A stretch of DNA of 64,000 bases. Origin: Granulicella rosea (GTDB lineage Bacteria; Acidobacteriota; Terriglobia; Terriglobales; Acidobacteriaceae). Below the pieces are notes generated by a model. It saw nothing but the letters and a program-made list of their open reading frames with translations. It was not told the DNA's origin and made no database searches. Location: contig NZ_FZOU01000009.1 in NCBI RefSeq assembly GCF_900188085.1, positions 1 to 64,000 on the forward strand, given 5' to 3'. Numbering within the stretch: the stretch's first letter is position 1; every line of letters begins with the position of its first letter. The translations under genes and the position numbers were made by a program. Below, piece by piece: positions 22,014 to 32,500 of this stretch.

Positions 22014-25000
22014 ATGTCGAAGTTTTTCATTCGCAGACCCATCGTCGCTATCGTCATCGCCATCCTGACCGTGATCATCGGTACGGTGTCGATGTTCACG
22101 CTTGCCACCGCGCAGTTCCCGGACATCGTGCCGACTGAGATTCTCGTGACGGCGACCTACCCCGGCGCCGATGCGAAGACGCTCAGCCAGGCTGTCGCCA
22201 CGCCGATCGAGCAGCAGATGAACGGCGTCGACAACATGCTGTACATGGATTCGGTCAGCGCCAATAACGGCGTCGTGCAGCTCTTCGTCGACTTCGACGT
22301 GAAGACCAGCCCGGACATCGACCAGGTGCTCTCGCAGCTTCGCGTCGACCAGGCGCAGTCGCAGCTTCCGGCGCAGGTGACCACGGCCGGACTTACGGTG
22401 CAGAAGGCGCTGACCTCGCCGCTGATGCTGGTCGCGATCAACTCGCCGGGCAACAAGCTGAGCCAGGACTTCCTGACCAACTACGCGATCATCAACCTGC
22501 AGGACCAGATCACGCGCGTCAAGGGAGTATCCCGCGTGCAGATCTTCGGCGGCCAGTATGCGCTGCGCATCTGGGTCGACCCGGCCAAGCTGGCGAAGCT
22601 GGGCGTGACCGCGCCTGAGGTCATCCAGGCCATCCAGACGCAGAACAACGTGAACCCCGCCGGACAGATCGGCGCGGAGCCGATTCCCAAGGGCCAGCAG
22701 TTCACCTATACCGTCCGCACGCAGGGCCGTCTGGTGAAGCCGGAGGAGTTCGGCGCGATCATCCTGCGGGCTAACCCCGATGGATCGATCCTGCACCTGT
22801 CGGATGTGGCGCGCGTCGAGCTGGGCGATCAGGCGTATGCGATCTCCGGCCGCTACAACCAGAACCCCTCGGGTGTCATGGCGGTCTATCAGTTGCCGGG
22901 TTCGAATGCCGTGCAGACGGCCGCCGCGGTCAACGCACGCATGCAGGAGCTCTCGAAGACCTTCCCGGCCGGCATCGCCTATGACGTTCCGCTCGATACG
23001 ACGAAGGCGGTCAGCTCGGGTATTCACGAGATCGTGCTGACGCTCGTCGAAGCGCTGGGCCTGGTCGTGGTCGTCGTGTTCATCTTCCTGCAGGGCTGGC
23101 GCGCGACGCTGATCCCGCTGCTGGCGGTGCCGGTTTCGCTTATCGGAACCTTCATCATCTTCCCGGCGCTGGGCTTCTCGATCAACACGCTGTCGCTGTT
23201 CGGTCTTGTGCTGGCGATCGGTCTGGTCGTCGACGACGCCATCATCGTGGTGGAGGCGGTCGAGCACCATATCGAAGAGGGGATGGACCCCGAATCGGCG
23301 ACCATCAAAGCCATGGAGGAGGTGGGCGGACCGGTTGTCGCCATCGCGCTCATCCTGGCGGCGGTGTTCATTCCGACCGCGTTCATCCCCGGCATCACGG
23401 GCCGTCTGTATCAGCAGTTCGCGGTGACGATCGCCATCTCGGTGCTCATCTCGGCGTTCAACGCGCTGACGCTTTCGCCCGCGCTGGCCTCGCTGCTGCT
23501 GAAGCCGAAGAACAAGGAACAGAGGCCGGGCCTGCTGGGCAAGGGCTTCGGTCTGTTCAACAAGTTCTTCGGCCGCACGACGGACAGCTTCGTTCACACG
23601 TCCGACGTGCTGATTCACAAGTCGTACTTCGCCATGATCGGCATCGTGCTGATGGGCATCCTGGCGGTCTTCCTGGGCGGCAGTCTGCCGGGCGGCTTCA
23701 TCCCGACGGAGGATCAGGGCTACATGTTCCTGGCGCTGCAGCTTCCGGATGGCGCCTCGGCGCAGCGTACCGATGCGGCGCAGCAGAAGATCACCGCCGC
23801 GTTGTTGAAGACGCCGGGCGTGCAGGGCGTCATCGCGGTCACCAACTTCTCGCTGCTCACGCAGGTGCAGAGCACCAACCAGGGCTTCTTCTTCGTCGCG
23901 CTGAAGCCGTGGGAGGAGCGCAAGAGCAAGGAAGAGCAGCTCGAATACATCACGGGTGAACTCGGCAAGCAGCTTGCGGGCAACCCCGACGGCATCGCCT
24001 TCGCCTTCCCGCCGCCGTCGATTCCGGGTATCGGAACCTCGGGCGGTGTGACGATGGTGATCGAAGATCGCTCCGGTCAGGACGATCCCGAGACGTTGTC
24101 GAAGAACCTGATGACGTTCCTTGGCGCGGTCAGCCAGCGGCCGGAGATCGCTGTGGCGATCCCGTCCTACTCGCCCGCCGTGCCGCAGCTCTTCGTCGAC
24201 GTGGACAAGGAGAAGGTGCTGCAGCAGCAGGTGCAACTGACCGACGTCTACACCACGATGTCGACCTTCATGGGCGGCTACCTGGTCAACTACTTCAACC
24301 GGTTCGGCCGTCAGTGGCAGACCTATGTGGAAGCCGAAGGCACGTCGCGCGTGGACATCAACAACATCAACCAGTTCTATGTCCGCAGCGCGAACGGAAG
24401 TCAGGTGCCGATGTCCTCGCTGGTGAAGGTGAAGAAGATTACAGGACCGGAGTACATCTTCCGCTTCAACGAGTTCAACGCGGCGCAGGTGAACATCACC
24501 GGCAAGCCGGGTTACAGCTCGGGACAGGTGCGCGCGGCGCTCGAAGATGTCTTCGCAAAGACCATGCCTCCGGGCGCGGGCTTCGACTACTCCGGCATGT
24601 CGTACCAGGAGGAGCAGGCGCAGAAGGGCGTGCCGACGTGGGCCGTCTTCGCGTTGTCGCTGCTCTTCGTCTTCCTCATCCTGGCGGCCTTGTACGAGAG
24701 CTGGACGCTGCCGTTCAGCGTGCTGCTGAGCACGCCGGTCGCCATCCTGGGCGGATACATCGCGCTGCATGCCCGCCTGCTCGAGAACGACATCTTCGCG
24801 ACCATCGGCATGGTCATGCTGATCGGTCTATCGGCGAAGAACGCCATCCTCATCGTCGAGTTCGCGAAATCGAACTATGAGAGCGGGCAAAGCATCTCCG
24901 AGGCCGCGCTGCACGCCGCACGGCTGCGCTTCCGGCCGATCGTGATGACCGCGCTCGCCTTCATCTTCGGCTGTCTGCCGCTGTGGACGGCGACCGGTGC

Positions 25001-25238
25001 GGGCGCTGCTTCGCGGCGCATTCTGGGTACGGTAGTGGTCGGCGGCATGTTGCTTTCGACCGCGATCGGACTCATCTTCATCCCCGTCACCTTCTCGGTG
25101 GTCGAGTATCTCTCGCACCGCTTCAGCAAGGGCGGAAAGGGAACGACGATGGATTCAAAGTCCGACTTCGACCCGGTCGAAGCGGGCCGCAAGGCCGGCA
25201 TCCACAACCAGCCGCCGACGCAAGGAGGTCACGCATGA
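22014..25238 (+). CDS. RND efflux inner-membrane transporter, HAE1 type (system 1)
   Basis: A 1074-residue AcrB/MexB-like proton-driven pump. It begins MSKFFIRRPIVAIVIAILTV; TM4 carries the proton-relay pair in LAIGLVVDDAIIVVEAVEHH. The porter loop has PEVIQAIQTQNNVNPAGQIG and the second half repeats the fold, with GLSAKNAILIVEFAK in TM10. The length is standard. A GGAGG lies 6 nt before the ATG. The gene sits between its adaptor and its outer-membrane channel, and the channel gene start overlaps its stop by 4 bp. Likely substrates are hydrophobic drugs or plant phenolics; the TetR repressor next door should control it. Confidence 0.95.
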   Translation: MSKFFIRRPIVAIVIAILTVIIGTVSMFTLATAQFPDIVPTEILVTATYPGADAKTLSQAVATPIEQQMNGVDNMLYMDSVSANNGVVQLFVDFDVKTSPDIDQVLSQLRVDQAQSQLPAQVTTAGLTVQKALTSPLMLVAINSPGNKLSQDFLTNYAIINLQDQITRVKGVSRVQIFGGQYALRIWVDPAKLAKLGVTAPEVIQAIQTQNNVNPAGQIGAEPIPKGQQFTYTVRTQGRLVKPEEFGAIILRANPDGSILHLSDVARVELGDQAYAISGRYNQNPSGVMAVYQLPGSNAVQTAAAVNARMQELSKTFPAGIAYDVPLDTTKAVSSGIHEIVLTLVEALGLVVVVVFIFLQGWRATLIPLLAVPVSLIGTFIIFPALGFSINTLSLFGLVLAIGLVVDDAIIVVEAVEHHIEEGMDPESATIKAMEEVGGPVVAIALILAAVFIPTAFIPGITGRLYQQFAVTIAISVLISAFNALTLSPALASLLLKPKNKEQRPGLLGKGFGLFNKFFGRTTDSFVHTSDVLIHKSYFAMIGIVLMGILAVFLGGSLPGGFIPTEDQGYMFLALQLPDGASAQRTDAAQQKITAALLKTPGVQGVIAVTNFSLLTQVQSTNQGFFFVALKPWEERKSKEEQLEYITGELGKQLAGNPDGIAFAFPPPSIPGIGTSGGVTMVIEDRSGQDDPETLSKNLMTFLGAVSQRPEIAVAIPSYSPAVPQLFVDVDKEKVLQQQVQLTDVYTTMSTFMGGYLVNYFNRFGRQWQTYVEAEGTSRVDINNINQFYVRSANGSQVPMSSLVKVKKITGPEYIFRFNEFNAAQVNITGKPGYSSGQVRAALEDVFAKTMPPGAGFDYSGMSYQEEQAQKGVPTWAVFALSLLFVFLILAALYESWTLPFSVLLSTPVAILGGYIALHARLLENDIFATIGMVMLIGLSAKNAILIVEFAKSNYESGQSISEAALHAARLRFRPIVMTALAFIFGCLPLWTATGAGAASRRILGTVVVGGMLLSTAIGLIFIPVTFSVVEYLSHRFSKGGKGTTMDSKSDFDPVEAGRKAGIHNQPPTQGGHA

Positions 25239-26701
25239 AGCACACTCTGGTTTGGCTCAAATCGGTGCGCAACGCCGCAACCGGAGGCCTGCTGCTGGCG
25301 GCCATCGCCGGCTGCAATGTAGGGCCGAAGTACACGCGTCCCGTGGTTCCGGCGCCGCCGGCCTTCCGCGGCGCGGACGATGCCGCGGTCGCGAGCGATG
25401 CAGCGAACTCGCTCGGCGATCAGCAGTGGTCGCAGGTCTTCAGAGAGCCTGAGCTGCAGGCGCTGATTGCCACCGCGTTGAAGAACAACTTCGATGTGCG
25501 CATCGCGGCGCAGCACATCCTGGAGCAGCAGGCGCAGGTGCAGATCACGCGCTCGCAGCAGTTCCCGACGCTGAGTGTCGGCGGCACGGGCATCGGCGCG
25601 GATATCCCCGCGTTGAACTCGGGCAGTTCGTCGAGTTCCAGCTCATCCAACTCTTCCTCTTCGAGCGCGCTCAGCAGCCCGCTGGTCGAGGGCGCGTTCA
25701 CGCTTTCGGCCTCGTGGACGCCGGACTTTTGGGGTCTTTACCGCAAGCAGACCGAGGCCGCGCGCGATCAGTTGCTCGCGCAGACCTGGGCGCAGCGCGC
25801 GGTGCGTATGAGTCTCATCCAACAGGTGGTCACGGCGTATGTGCAGTTGCGTGCGCTTGACCGTCAACTCGAGATCACGAAGCAGACGCTGAAGGTGCGA
25901 CAGGACTCGGTCGATCTGACCACGAAGCTCGCGAATGGCGGCTCCGTACCGCTCTCCGATCTGCGCCAGGCGGAGCAGCTCCTCTATACGGCGAGTTCGC
26001 AGCTACCGCAGATCGAGCAGCAGATTCAGCAGCAGGAGAACTCGCTGAGCGTGCTGCTGGGCGCCAACCCCGGGCCCATCGCGCACACCAGTCCCACCGC
26101 GCTTACGCCGCCGCCCGAGAACCTGCCCACGGGCATCCCATCGCAGCTACTCGAACGCCGGCCCGACATCCAGCAGGCGGAGGCCACGCTGAAGCAGGCC
26201 AACGCCAACATCGGCGTCGCACGCGCGCAATTCTTCCCGCAGCTCTCGATTAGCGGGTCGGCCGGCATCGGCGGCAACAGCTTCCCGAACATCTTCAGCA
26301 GCAACTCGCGCACGATCTACGGGCTGGGTTCGCTGGCGCAGCCGATCTTCGCGGGCGGCAAGCTGACCGGGCAGTTGAACCTGTCGAAGGCGACCAAGGA
26401 GGAGATGGTGATTACGTATCAGAAGACGATCGCCGGCGCCTTCCGCGACGTCTCGAACGCGCTGGTCGCGGTGAACAAGCAGCATGCGTATCGCGAGCAG
26501 CAGGAGAAGCTGGTCGCGGCGGCGCAGGACTCCACGCGTCTCGCACGGCTGCGGTATGAGGGTGGCGCAACCTCTTACCTTGAGGTGCTGACGACCGATT
26601 CGAGCCTGTTCTCGGCGCAGCTCAACCTGGTGAGCGCGCAGCAGGGCGAGGCGCTTACGCTTGTGCAGCTCTACAGTGCGCTCGGCGGCGGATGGCAGTA
26701 A
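25235..26701 (+). CDS. Outer-membrane efflux channel, NodT type (system 1)
   Basis: A 488-residue TolC-like lipoprotein with lipobox LLAAIAGC and the start NVGPKYTRP typical of NodT/OprM proteins. Two outer-membrane-efflux repeats follow, with LLERRPDIQQAEATLKQANA marking the second. A Ser-rich run near residues 128-146 (SSSSSSSSNSSSSS type) interrupts the first repeat, where relatives have a loop; it is encoded in frame by mixed Ser codons. The ATG at 25235 overlaps the pump stop by 4 bp and has AAGGAGG upstream. It ends 58 bp before a bidirectional terminator. Confidence 0.93.
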   Translation: MKHTLVWLKSVRNAATGGLLLAAIAGCNVGPKYTRPVVPAPPAFRGADDAAVASDAANSLGDQQWSQVFREPELQALIATALKNNFDVRIAAQHILEQQAQVQITRSQQFPTLSVGGTGIGADIPALNSGSSSSSSSSNSSSSSALSSPLVEGAFTLSASWTPDFWGLYRKQTEAARDQLLAQTWAQRAVRMSLIQQVVTAYVQLRALDRQLEITKQTLKVRQDSVDLTTKLANGGSVPLSDLRQAEQLLYTASSQLPQIEQQIQQQENSLSVLLGANPGPIAHTSPTALTPPPENLPTGIPSQLLERRPDIQQAEATLKQANANIGVARAQFFPQLSISGSAGIGGNSFPNIFSSNSRTIYGLGSLAQPIFAGGKLTGQLNLSKATKEEMVITYQKTIAGAFRDVSNALVAVNKQHAYREQQEKLVAAAQDSTRLARLRYEGGATSYLEVLTTDSSLFSAQLNLVSAQQGEALTLVQLYSALGGGWQ

Positions 26702-26759
26702 GGCTTATTGCCATGCTTCGTCACGGGTGATGTGCATTTTGGGTAATGGGCAGCAAAAG

Positions 26760-26790
26760 GAGGCGATCCACACTGAGAGTGGATCGCCTC
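26760..26790. terminator. Bidirectional terminator between the two RND operons
   Basis: GAGGCGATCCAC and GTGGATCGCCTC form a perfect 12-bp stem with a 7-nt loop (ACTGAGA). AAAAGG on the left gives T residues for the minus-strand operon, and TTGATTG follows on the right. The channel genes of both operons converge on it. Confidence 0.75.
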
Positions 26791-26823
26791 TTGATTGAAG
26801 CAACGTAGTTCGGTGAGCGGGAG

Positions 26824-28281
26824 CTACAGCTTCGGCATCTGCGTCGTATCCCAGCCGCCGCCAAGCGCCTTGATGAGCATCACGCTTGCGTCGAGTTGTC
26901 GCTGCATGAGGATGAGGTCGTTGCGTTGGTTGGTCAGCGCGGCGGTCTGCCAGGTGACGACCTGCAGGTAGGTGTCGACGCCGCCTTCATACCGTGTCTG
27001 GAAGAGGTCGAGCGACTGCTCGGCGGAGTCCGTGGCCTGATGCTGAAGCTGGGCCTCGTTCGACAGCACACGCAGCGCGGCGAGGTTGTCCTCCACCTGT
27101 TGAAAGGCCGTGAGCACGGTCTGGCGATAGTCCGCGACCGTTCCGTCATACTGCGCGACGGTGGTCTCCTTCGCCGAACGTCTGCGGCCCGCGTCGAAGA
27201 CGGTCTGCGATAGCTGCGGCCCGACTGCCCAGAAGCGGCTCGGCCAGCTGAGCCAGTTGACCGCCGACGTGCCCTGAAAGCCCGCGATGCCGCTGAGCGA
27301 AAGCGTGGGGTAGAACGCGGCTTGCGCGATGCCGATCTGCTCGTTCGCCGCCGCCATGCGGCGCTCTTCCGCCGCGATGTCCGGACGGCGTTCAAGCAGC
27401 ACGGCCGGCACCGCGCCGGGGATGTGTGGCATCGAAGGAGCCGCGATATTCAGCGGCGTCGGCGCGATGGTCAGCTCGGCCGGCGGCTTGCCGATGAGCA
27501 CGGCGATGGCATGCTCATACTGCGTGCGCTGCACCTCGAGATCGGCAAGCTGAACGCGCGCCTCGTCGAGTTGCGTGCGCGCCTGTGCTACGTCGGACTT
27601 CGGCGCGGCGCCGCCTTCGAAGCGATCCTGCGTAAGCTGCAGAGCCCGCTCGTAGGACTTGACCGTGTCGGCGAGCAGCCTGGTCTGCGCATCGTCCGAG
27701 CGCAGGCCGTAGTAGTCCATGGCAAGCTCGGCGTGCAGGCTTAGACGCGCGTTTTCAAGATCGGCATCGCTGGCCTGCGCCTGCGCACGGGCAGCGGTGA
27801 CGCCACGGCGGACGCGTCCCCACAGATCGATCTCGTAGTTGAGATCGACGGGCAGGGTGAAGTTGCCCGTGCCGGCATTCGCAAGGCTGGAGTTGAAGTA
27901 AGGCTGATGCGCGGAGTCGCGCACGCCCTGCACCGACGGACCTACGCCGATGGTGGGCGCCTCGCTCGCGCGTGCAAAGCCGATCTGCGCGCGTGAGGCG
28001 CGGAAGTTGGCCTCGGCCGACTTCAACGACTGGTTGGCGGTATCGACCTGCGTCTCCAGTGCGTTCAAGCCGCCGTCGTTGAACAGCGTCCACCAGTCTC
28101 CTTTCAGCTTCTGATCGCCGGGCTTGCCTTCGGTCCAGCCATCCTCCGCTGTCAGTGTGGTTGGAGCCTCTTTGAACGTTGGCGCAAGGATGGCGGCTGG
28201 CGTCTTATAGTTTGGCCCGACCTTGCAGCCGGCGAGCGGCAACAGCGCGAGCGCGAATATGTAACCGTAATGGATCTTCAT
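26824..28281 (-). CDS. Outer-membrane efflux channel, NodT type (system 2)
   Basis: A 485-residue TolC-like lipoprotein: signal MKIHYGYIFALALLPLAG with lipobox Cys at about 19, then KVGPNYKTP. The second repeat starts LLERRPDIAAEERRMAAANE. It is the channel of the second RND system. The start overlaps the adaptor stop by 4 bp, so the order in the operon is pump, adaptor, channel. The C-terminal ALGGGWD motif is typical of the family. Confidence 0.93.
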   Translation of the reverse strand: MKIHYGYIFALALLPLAGCKVGPNYKTPAAILAPTFKEAPTTLTAEDGWTEGKPGDQKLKGDWWTLFNDGGLNALETQVDTANQSLKSAEANFRASRAQIGFARASEAPTIGVGPSVQGVRDSAHQPYFNSSLANAGTGNFTLPVDLNYEIDLWGRVRRGVTAARAQAQASDADLENARLSLHAELAMDYYGLRSDDAQTRLLADTVKSYERALQLTQDRFEGGAAPKSDVAQARTQLDEARVQLADLEVQRTQYEHAIAVLIGKPPAELTIAPTPLNIAAPSMPHIPGAVPAVLLERRPDIAAEERRMAAANEQIGIAQAAFYPTLSLSGIAGFQGTSAVNWLSWPSRFWAVGPQLSQTVFDAGRRRSAKETTVAQYDGTVADYRQTVLTAFQQVEDNLAALRVLSNEAQLQHQATDSAEQSLDLFQTRYEGGVDTYLQVVTWQTAALTNQRNDLILMQRQLDASVMLIKALGGGWDTTQMPKL

Positions 28282-29528
28282 TCCCTGGCCCCGCTTTCAA
28301 CACGTACGCGCTCGCCCTGCGCCAGCGAGTCCGATGGGTTCTGGATGATGAGGTCCTGCGGCGAAAGGCCGGAGACGATCTCCACCGTCGCGCCGTAGTC
28401 GTGCCCGATCTTCACCGGCACAAGCTCGACATGACCATCGCGTACGACGCCGATGCGCAGGCCTTCGCCGCGGAAGAGAACGTCGCCCGCGGGCACGGTC
28501 AACGATGAGCTGGATGGAGGAATCGGCAAGTGGATGAAGGCGTATTGTCCCGTCAGCAGCTTGTGGTCGGCGTTGTTCACGTCGACTTCAACATTCAACG
28601 TGCGGCTTGCGATGTCGATCGAATCCGATGTGCGTACGACTGTACCGGCGATCTTCAGATCGGGCGAAGCGTCCGAGGTAACCTCGATCTGCTCGCCGTT
28701 CTTGACCGACGCCGCATAGACCTCGGGCACGGGAACGAAGAGACGCAGCTTGTCGGTCGAGGCCATGTGAAACAGCTCGGACTTGGCCGTGCCGCTGTCA
28801 CCGCCCTGGATCAGCGCTCCTACATCCACATTGCGCGCGGTGATCGTGCCGTCGAATGGCGCGACGATCTTTTCGAACCCCTGCATCTGCTGCAGACGCC
28901 GTACGTTGGCCTGAGCCGAAGCCACGGCCGATGTGCGCGCGGTCAGATCGCTGTTCGCCTGGTCCGACTCCTGCTTCGACACAGCGTCCTTCGCGAGCAG
29001 CTTCTTCCAGCGCTCGGCCGTGATCTCGGCGATGTGCAGGTTCGAGGTTGCGGTGGCGAGATCGGACTGCGCCTGTTGCACCTGCTGGTCGAGCTCCGGC
29101 GTCTCGATGTCGGCGAGCACCTGTCCCTGGCGAACATGAGCGCCGATGTCCGCATACCAGCGGCGTAGATAGCCGTTCGTGCGGGCGTAGATGGGTGTGT
29201 CGATGAAGGCCTGCGTGTTCGCGGGCAGCACGATCTCAAGCGCCTTCGAGCCCTGCGTCGGCTTGATGACCGAGACGTCGCGGATGGCTGCGTCGTCGGT
29301 CGTCTTGACCAGCGTCTGCTCTGCATTGGCGCGCGAGCGAATGCCGAGGAAGATGAAGATGGCGAGCACGATGAAGGCCGCGCCCAGTCCGAAGATGGGA
29401 CCGCTTCCGAGCTTCCTGTCGAGGTCGAGCTGGATGGGAGGCTCGGTCTGAATCTGATGTCCAGCGGCGTCGTGGCCTGGAGGAACGCCGCCTTCGCGTG
29501 TGTCGTGCATATTCTGCTGCTGTTCCAT
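28278..29528 (-). CDS. RND efflux periplasmic adaptor (system 2)
   Basis: A 416-residue adaptor with a short cytoplasmic tail, one N-terminal TM helix (about 42-62, GPIFGLGAAFIVLAIFIFLG) and no lipobox. The barrel-sandwich domain begins near NTQAFIDTPIYARTNGYLRR; an alpha-hairpin and beta-barrel follow, ending GLSPQDLIIQNPSDSLAQGE. The start is set at 29528 because AGGA lies 8 nt upstream; the alternative ATG at 29537 has no room for a ribosome site. 45 bp after the pump gene and overlapping the channel gene. Confidence 0.93.
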   Translation of the reverse strand: MEQQQNMHDTREGGVPPGHDAAGHQIQTEPPIQLDLDRKLGSGPIFGLGAAFIVLAIFIFLGIRSRANAEQTLVKTTDDAAIRDVSVIKPTQGSKALEIVLPANTQAFIDTPIYARTNGYLRRWYADIGAHVRQGQVLADIETPELDQQVQQAQSDLATATSNLHIAEITAERWKKLLAKDAVSKQESDQANSDLTARTSAVASAQANVRRLQQMQGFEKIVAPFDGTITARNVDVGALIQGGDSGTAKSELFHMASTDKLRLFVPVPEVYAASVKNGEQIEVTSDASPDLKIAGTVVRTSDSIDIASRTLNVEVDVNNADHKLLTGQYAFIHLPIPPSSSSLTVPAGDVLFRGEGLRIGVVRDGHVELVPVKIGHDYGATVEIVSGLSPQDLIIQNPSDSLAQGERVRVESGARE

Positions 29529-29573
29529 ATATGTCATCCTTTCTTGATTGTCGATGCCGATGTGTCGATAGCC

Positions 29574-32500
29574 TTATGCGTGCTGTGGCTGCGCTTCCAG
29601 CTCTGCCTGTTCGGCGCCCGAGCCCTTCTTGACGCCATGAAGCAGGCCGAAGACCGCGGGTACGAAGATGAGTGTGGCGACCGTCGCGCAGAGAAGACCG
29701 CCGATGACGGCGCGTCCAAGCGGAGCGTTCTGCTCGCCGCCATCGCCGAGACCAAGCGCCATGGGCACCATGCCGATGATCATCGCGATGGCCGTCATGC
29801 AGACGGGGCGGAAGCGCGTGGCGCCTGCTTCGATTGCGGCAAGGATGGCGTCGCCATGGTCCTCATATCGAATCTTCGCGAACGAGACGACGAGGATGCT
29901 GTTCGAGGTTGCGACCCCCATGCACATGATCGCTCCCATCAATGCGGGCACGCTGAGCGTCGTATGCGTGAGGAAGAGAAAGACCACGATGCCGGCAAGC
30001 GCCGCGGGCAGCGCCGTGATGATAATGAACGGATCGAGCCACGACTGGAAGTTCACCACGATGAGCATGTAGACCAGCACGATGGCGAAGACGAGGCCGC
30101 CAAGCAGCGAGACATACGAGCTGCGCATGGTCTGCACCTGTCCGCGCACCTGGATGAACATGCCGCGCGGCAGGCTCTTCTCATGCTTGTGTACGATGGC
30201 TTCGACATCCCTGGCTACCGCACCGAGGTCGCGATCCTGCACGCCGCCATAGATGTCCACGACGCGGCGAATGTTGTAGTGCGAGACGATCGCCATCTCG
30301 TGATCGCGATGGATGGAGGTGAGATCGCCCAGCACCTCGGGCGTAGCGCGGGGCGTTACAGTCGTCGAATTGATGGGGATGTTCTGTACATCCTGAATGG
30401 TGTTCATGTGATACTGCGGGGTCTGCGCGACGAGGTTGTAGTCCACGCCATTCTTATAGTTCAGAAAGAACATGGGCGTGATCTGGAAGCTGCCGCTGAG
30501 GCTGTTGAGCATGCTCTGCGAGACATCGCGCGTGGTGAAGCCGCCCTGCTGGGCCTTGGTGCGATCGATATCGACGAACAGCGTGGGGTAGTCTGTGGGT
30601 TGCTGGATGCGCAGGTCCGTGAGACCGGGAACCTTCTTCAACTCCTGTAGCATCGAGGTCGCTTCAGCGGTGCTCTGTCCGATGTCGTTGGCCTGGATCT
30701 GTATGTCGATCGGCGCGGGCAGACCGAAGTTGAGAATCTGCGTGGTGATGTCGGCGGGCAGGAAGTAGAAGAGTGAGCCGGGGAACTCGCGCGGCAGGTC
30801 TTTACGGAGCTGGCGCACATAATCCGCAGTGGGATGATGCTTCTCATCGAGCGTCACCATGATGTCGCCATCGCCTGAACCCACCATGCCGTTGGTGCTG
30901 TGCATGGTGTTCATGGGGCTATAAGGCAGGCCCAGATTGTCGAGGATGTTGTTCAGCTCCTTGCCTGGAATCTTCCTGTGTATGGATGTTTCGACTTGGT
31001 CGGCGAGACGCGCGGTCTCTTCGATGCGTGTGCCGGTACGTGCGCGAAGATGCAGGATGAAGCTGCCTGAATCGGTGTTGGGGAAGAAATCCTGACCGAG
31101 GAACCCGACCAGCAGAAAGGCGCAGCAGCAGCCCAGCAGGAAGACAGGGACGAACAGTTTGCGACGCAGTACAAGACGCGTGAGCAGCAGTTGATAGGCG
31201 GTGCGCACGCGCTCGAAGACGACCTCGAACTTCCGCTGAAAGACGACGAACGGGTTGCGCGAAGGCGCGTGGCTCTTGTGTTGCAGCAGGTACATCGCCA
31301 TGGTGGGGACGAGCGTACGAGAGAGGATGTAAGAAGCGATCATGGCGAACATGACTGCCTCCGCCAGCGGTGCGAAGAGGTAGCGCGAGACGCCGGTGAG
31401 GAAGAACATCGGCAGGAAGACGATGCAGATGCAGAGCGTCGAGACGAGGGCGGGCACGGCGATCTGCGCGGCGCCGTCGAGGATGGCCTCATGCAGTTCG
31501 TAGCCGTTCTCGAGGAAGCGCTCGATGTTCTCGATGGTCACGGTGGCGTCGTCGACCAGGATGCCGACGGCAAGCGCAAGACCGCCGAGCGTCATGGTGT
31601 TGATGGTCTCGCCGATGAGGCCGAGCACGATGACAGAGGAGAGAATCGAGAGTGGAATCGACACCGCGATGATGACCGTCGAGCGCCAGCTTCCGAGGAA
31701 GAGCAGGATCATCACGCCTGTCAGGCAGGCTGCGATGACAGCCTCGCGGATGACGCCCGTAACGGCTTCACGCACGAAGATGCTCTGGTCGGCGAGTGGC
31801 GTCACCTTGAGGTTGGCCGGCAAGGTCTGTGTGACGCGCGGCAGCATCTTGCGTACGCCTTCGACGACGCTGAGCGTCGAAGCGCTGCCCGATTTGAGGA
31901 TGGTGATGAGCACGCCGCGCCGGCCATCCTGACGCACGACGTTCGTCTGAAACGATGCGCCGTTGCTGACTGTCGCGACATCGCGCAGATAGATGACCGC
32001 GCCGTTGACCTGCTTGATCGGCATCATCGCGAGGTCGGCGATGGAGTGCGGCGCCGCGTTGCTGCGAATGTCGTACTCTTCGCTGCCGAGCTTCGCCGTG
32101 CCGCCGGGCATGACGACGTTCTGCGCGTTCATGGCGTTCAGGATGTCGCCCGGAGCGATGCCCTTGGACTGCATCTTCTGCTGATCCATGTTGACCGTGA
32201 TCTGCGGCTGCTTACCACCGTAAGGCAGCGGAGAAACAGCGCCCGGAACGGTGACCAGCGGCGGGCGTACGAAGTTGGTGCTGAGGTCCGAAAGCTGCTG
32301 CTCATCGAGTCCGCGGCCGGAGACGCCGAGCTGCAGAATGGGCACGCTCGATGCGCTGAAGTTGATGATCTCCGGCGGCAGCGTGCCCGGCGGCAGTTGC
32401 CGCAGCAGGTACTGCGAGGCGGCGGTGATCTGCGCGTTGGCGGAGTCGAGGCTGGCGCCGGGCTGTAGGAAGACCTTCACCACGGCCACACCGTTGTAGG

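Noticed and set aside
20691..24770. Reverse-strand ORF of about 1360 residues opposite the first RND operon
   Set aside because: The plus strand encodes a clear adaptor and pump; the reverse product is Arg/His/Leu-rich with no motif, an effect of high GC third positions.
25618..25674. Simple-sequence frameshift in the system 1 channel gene
   Set aside because: The Ser codons are mixed and the frame is kept on both sides, so it is an insert rather than a sequencing or slippage error.
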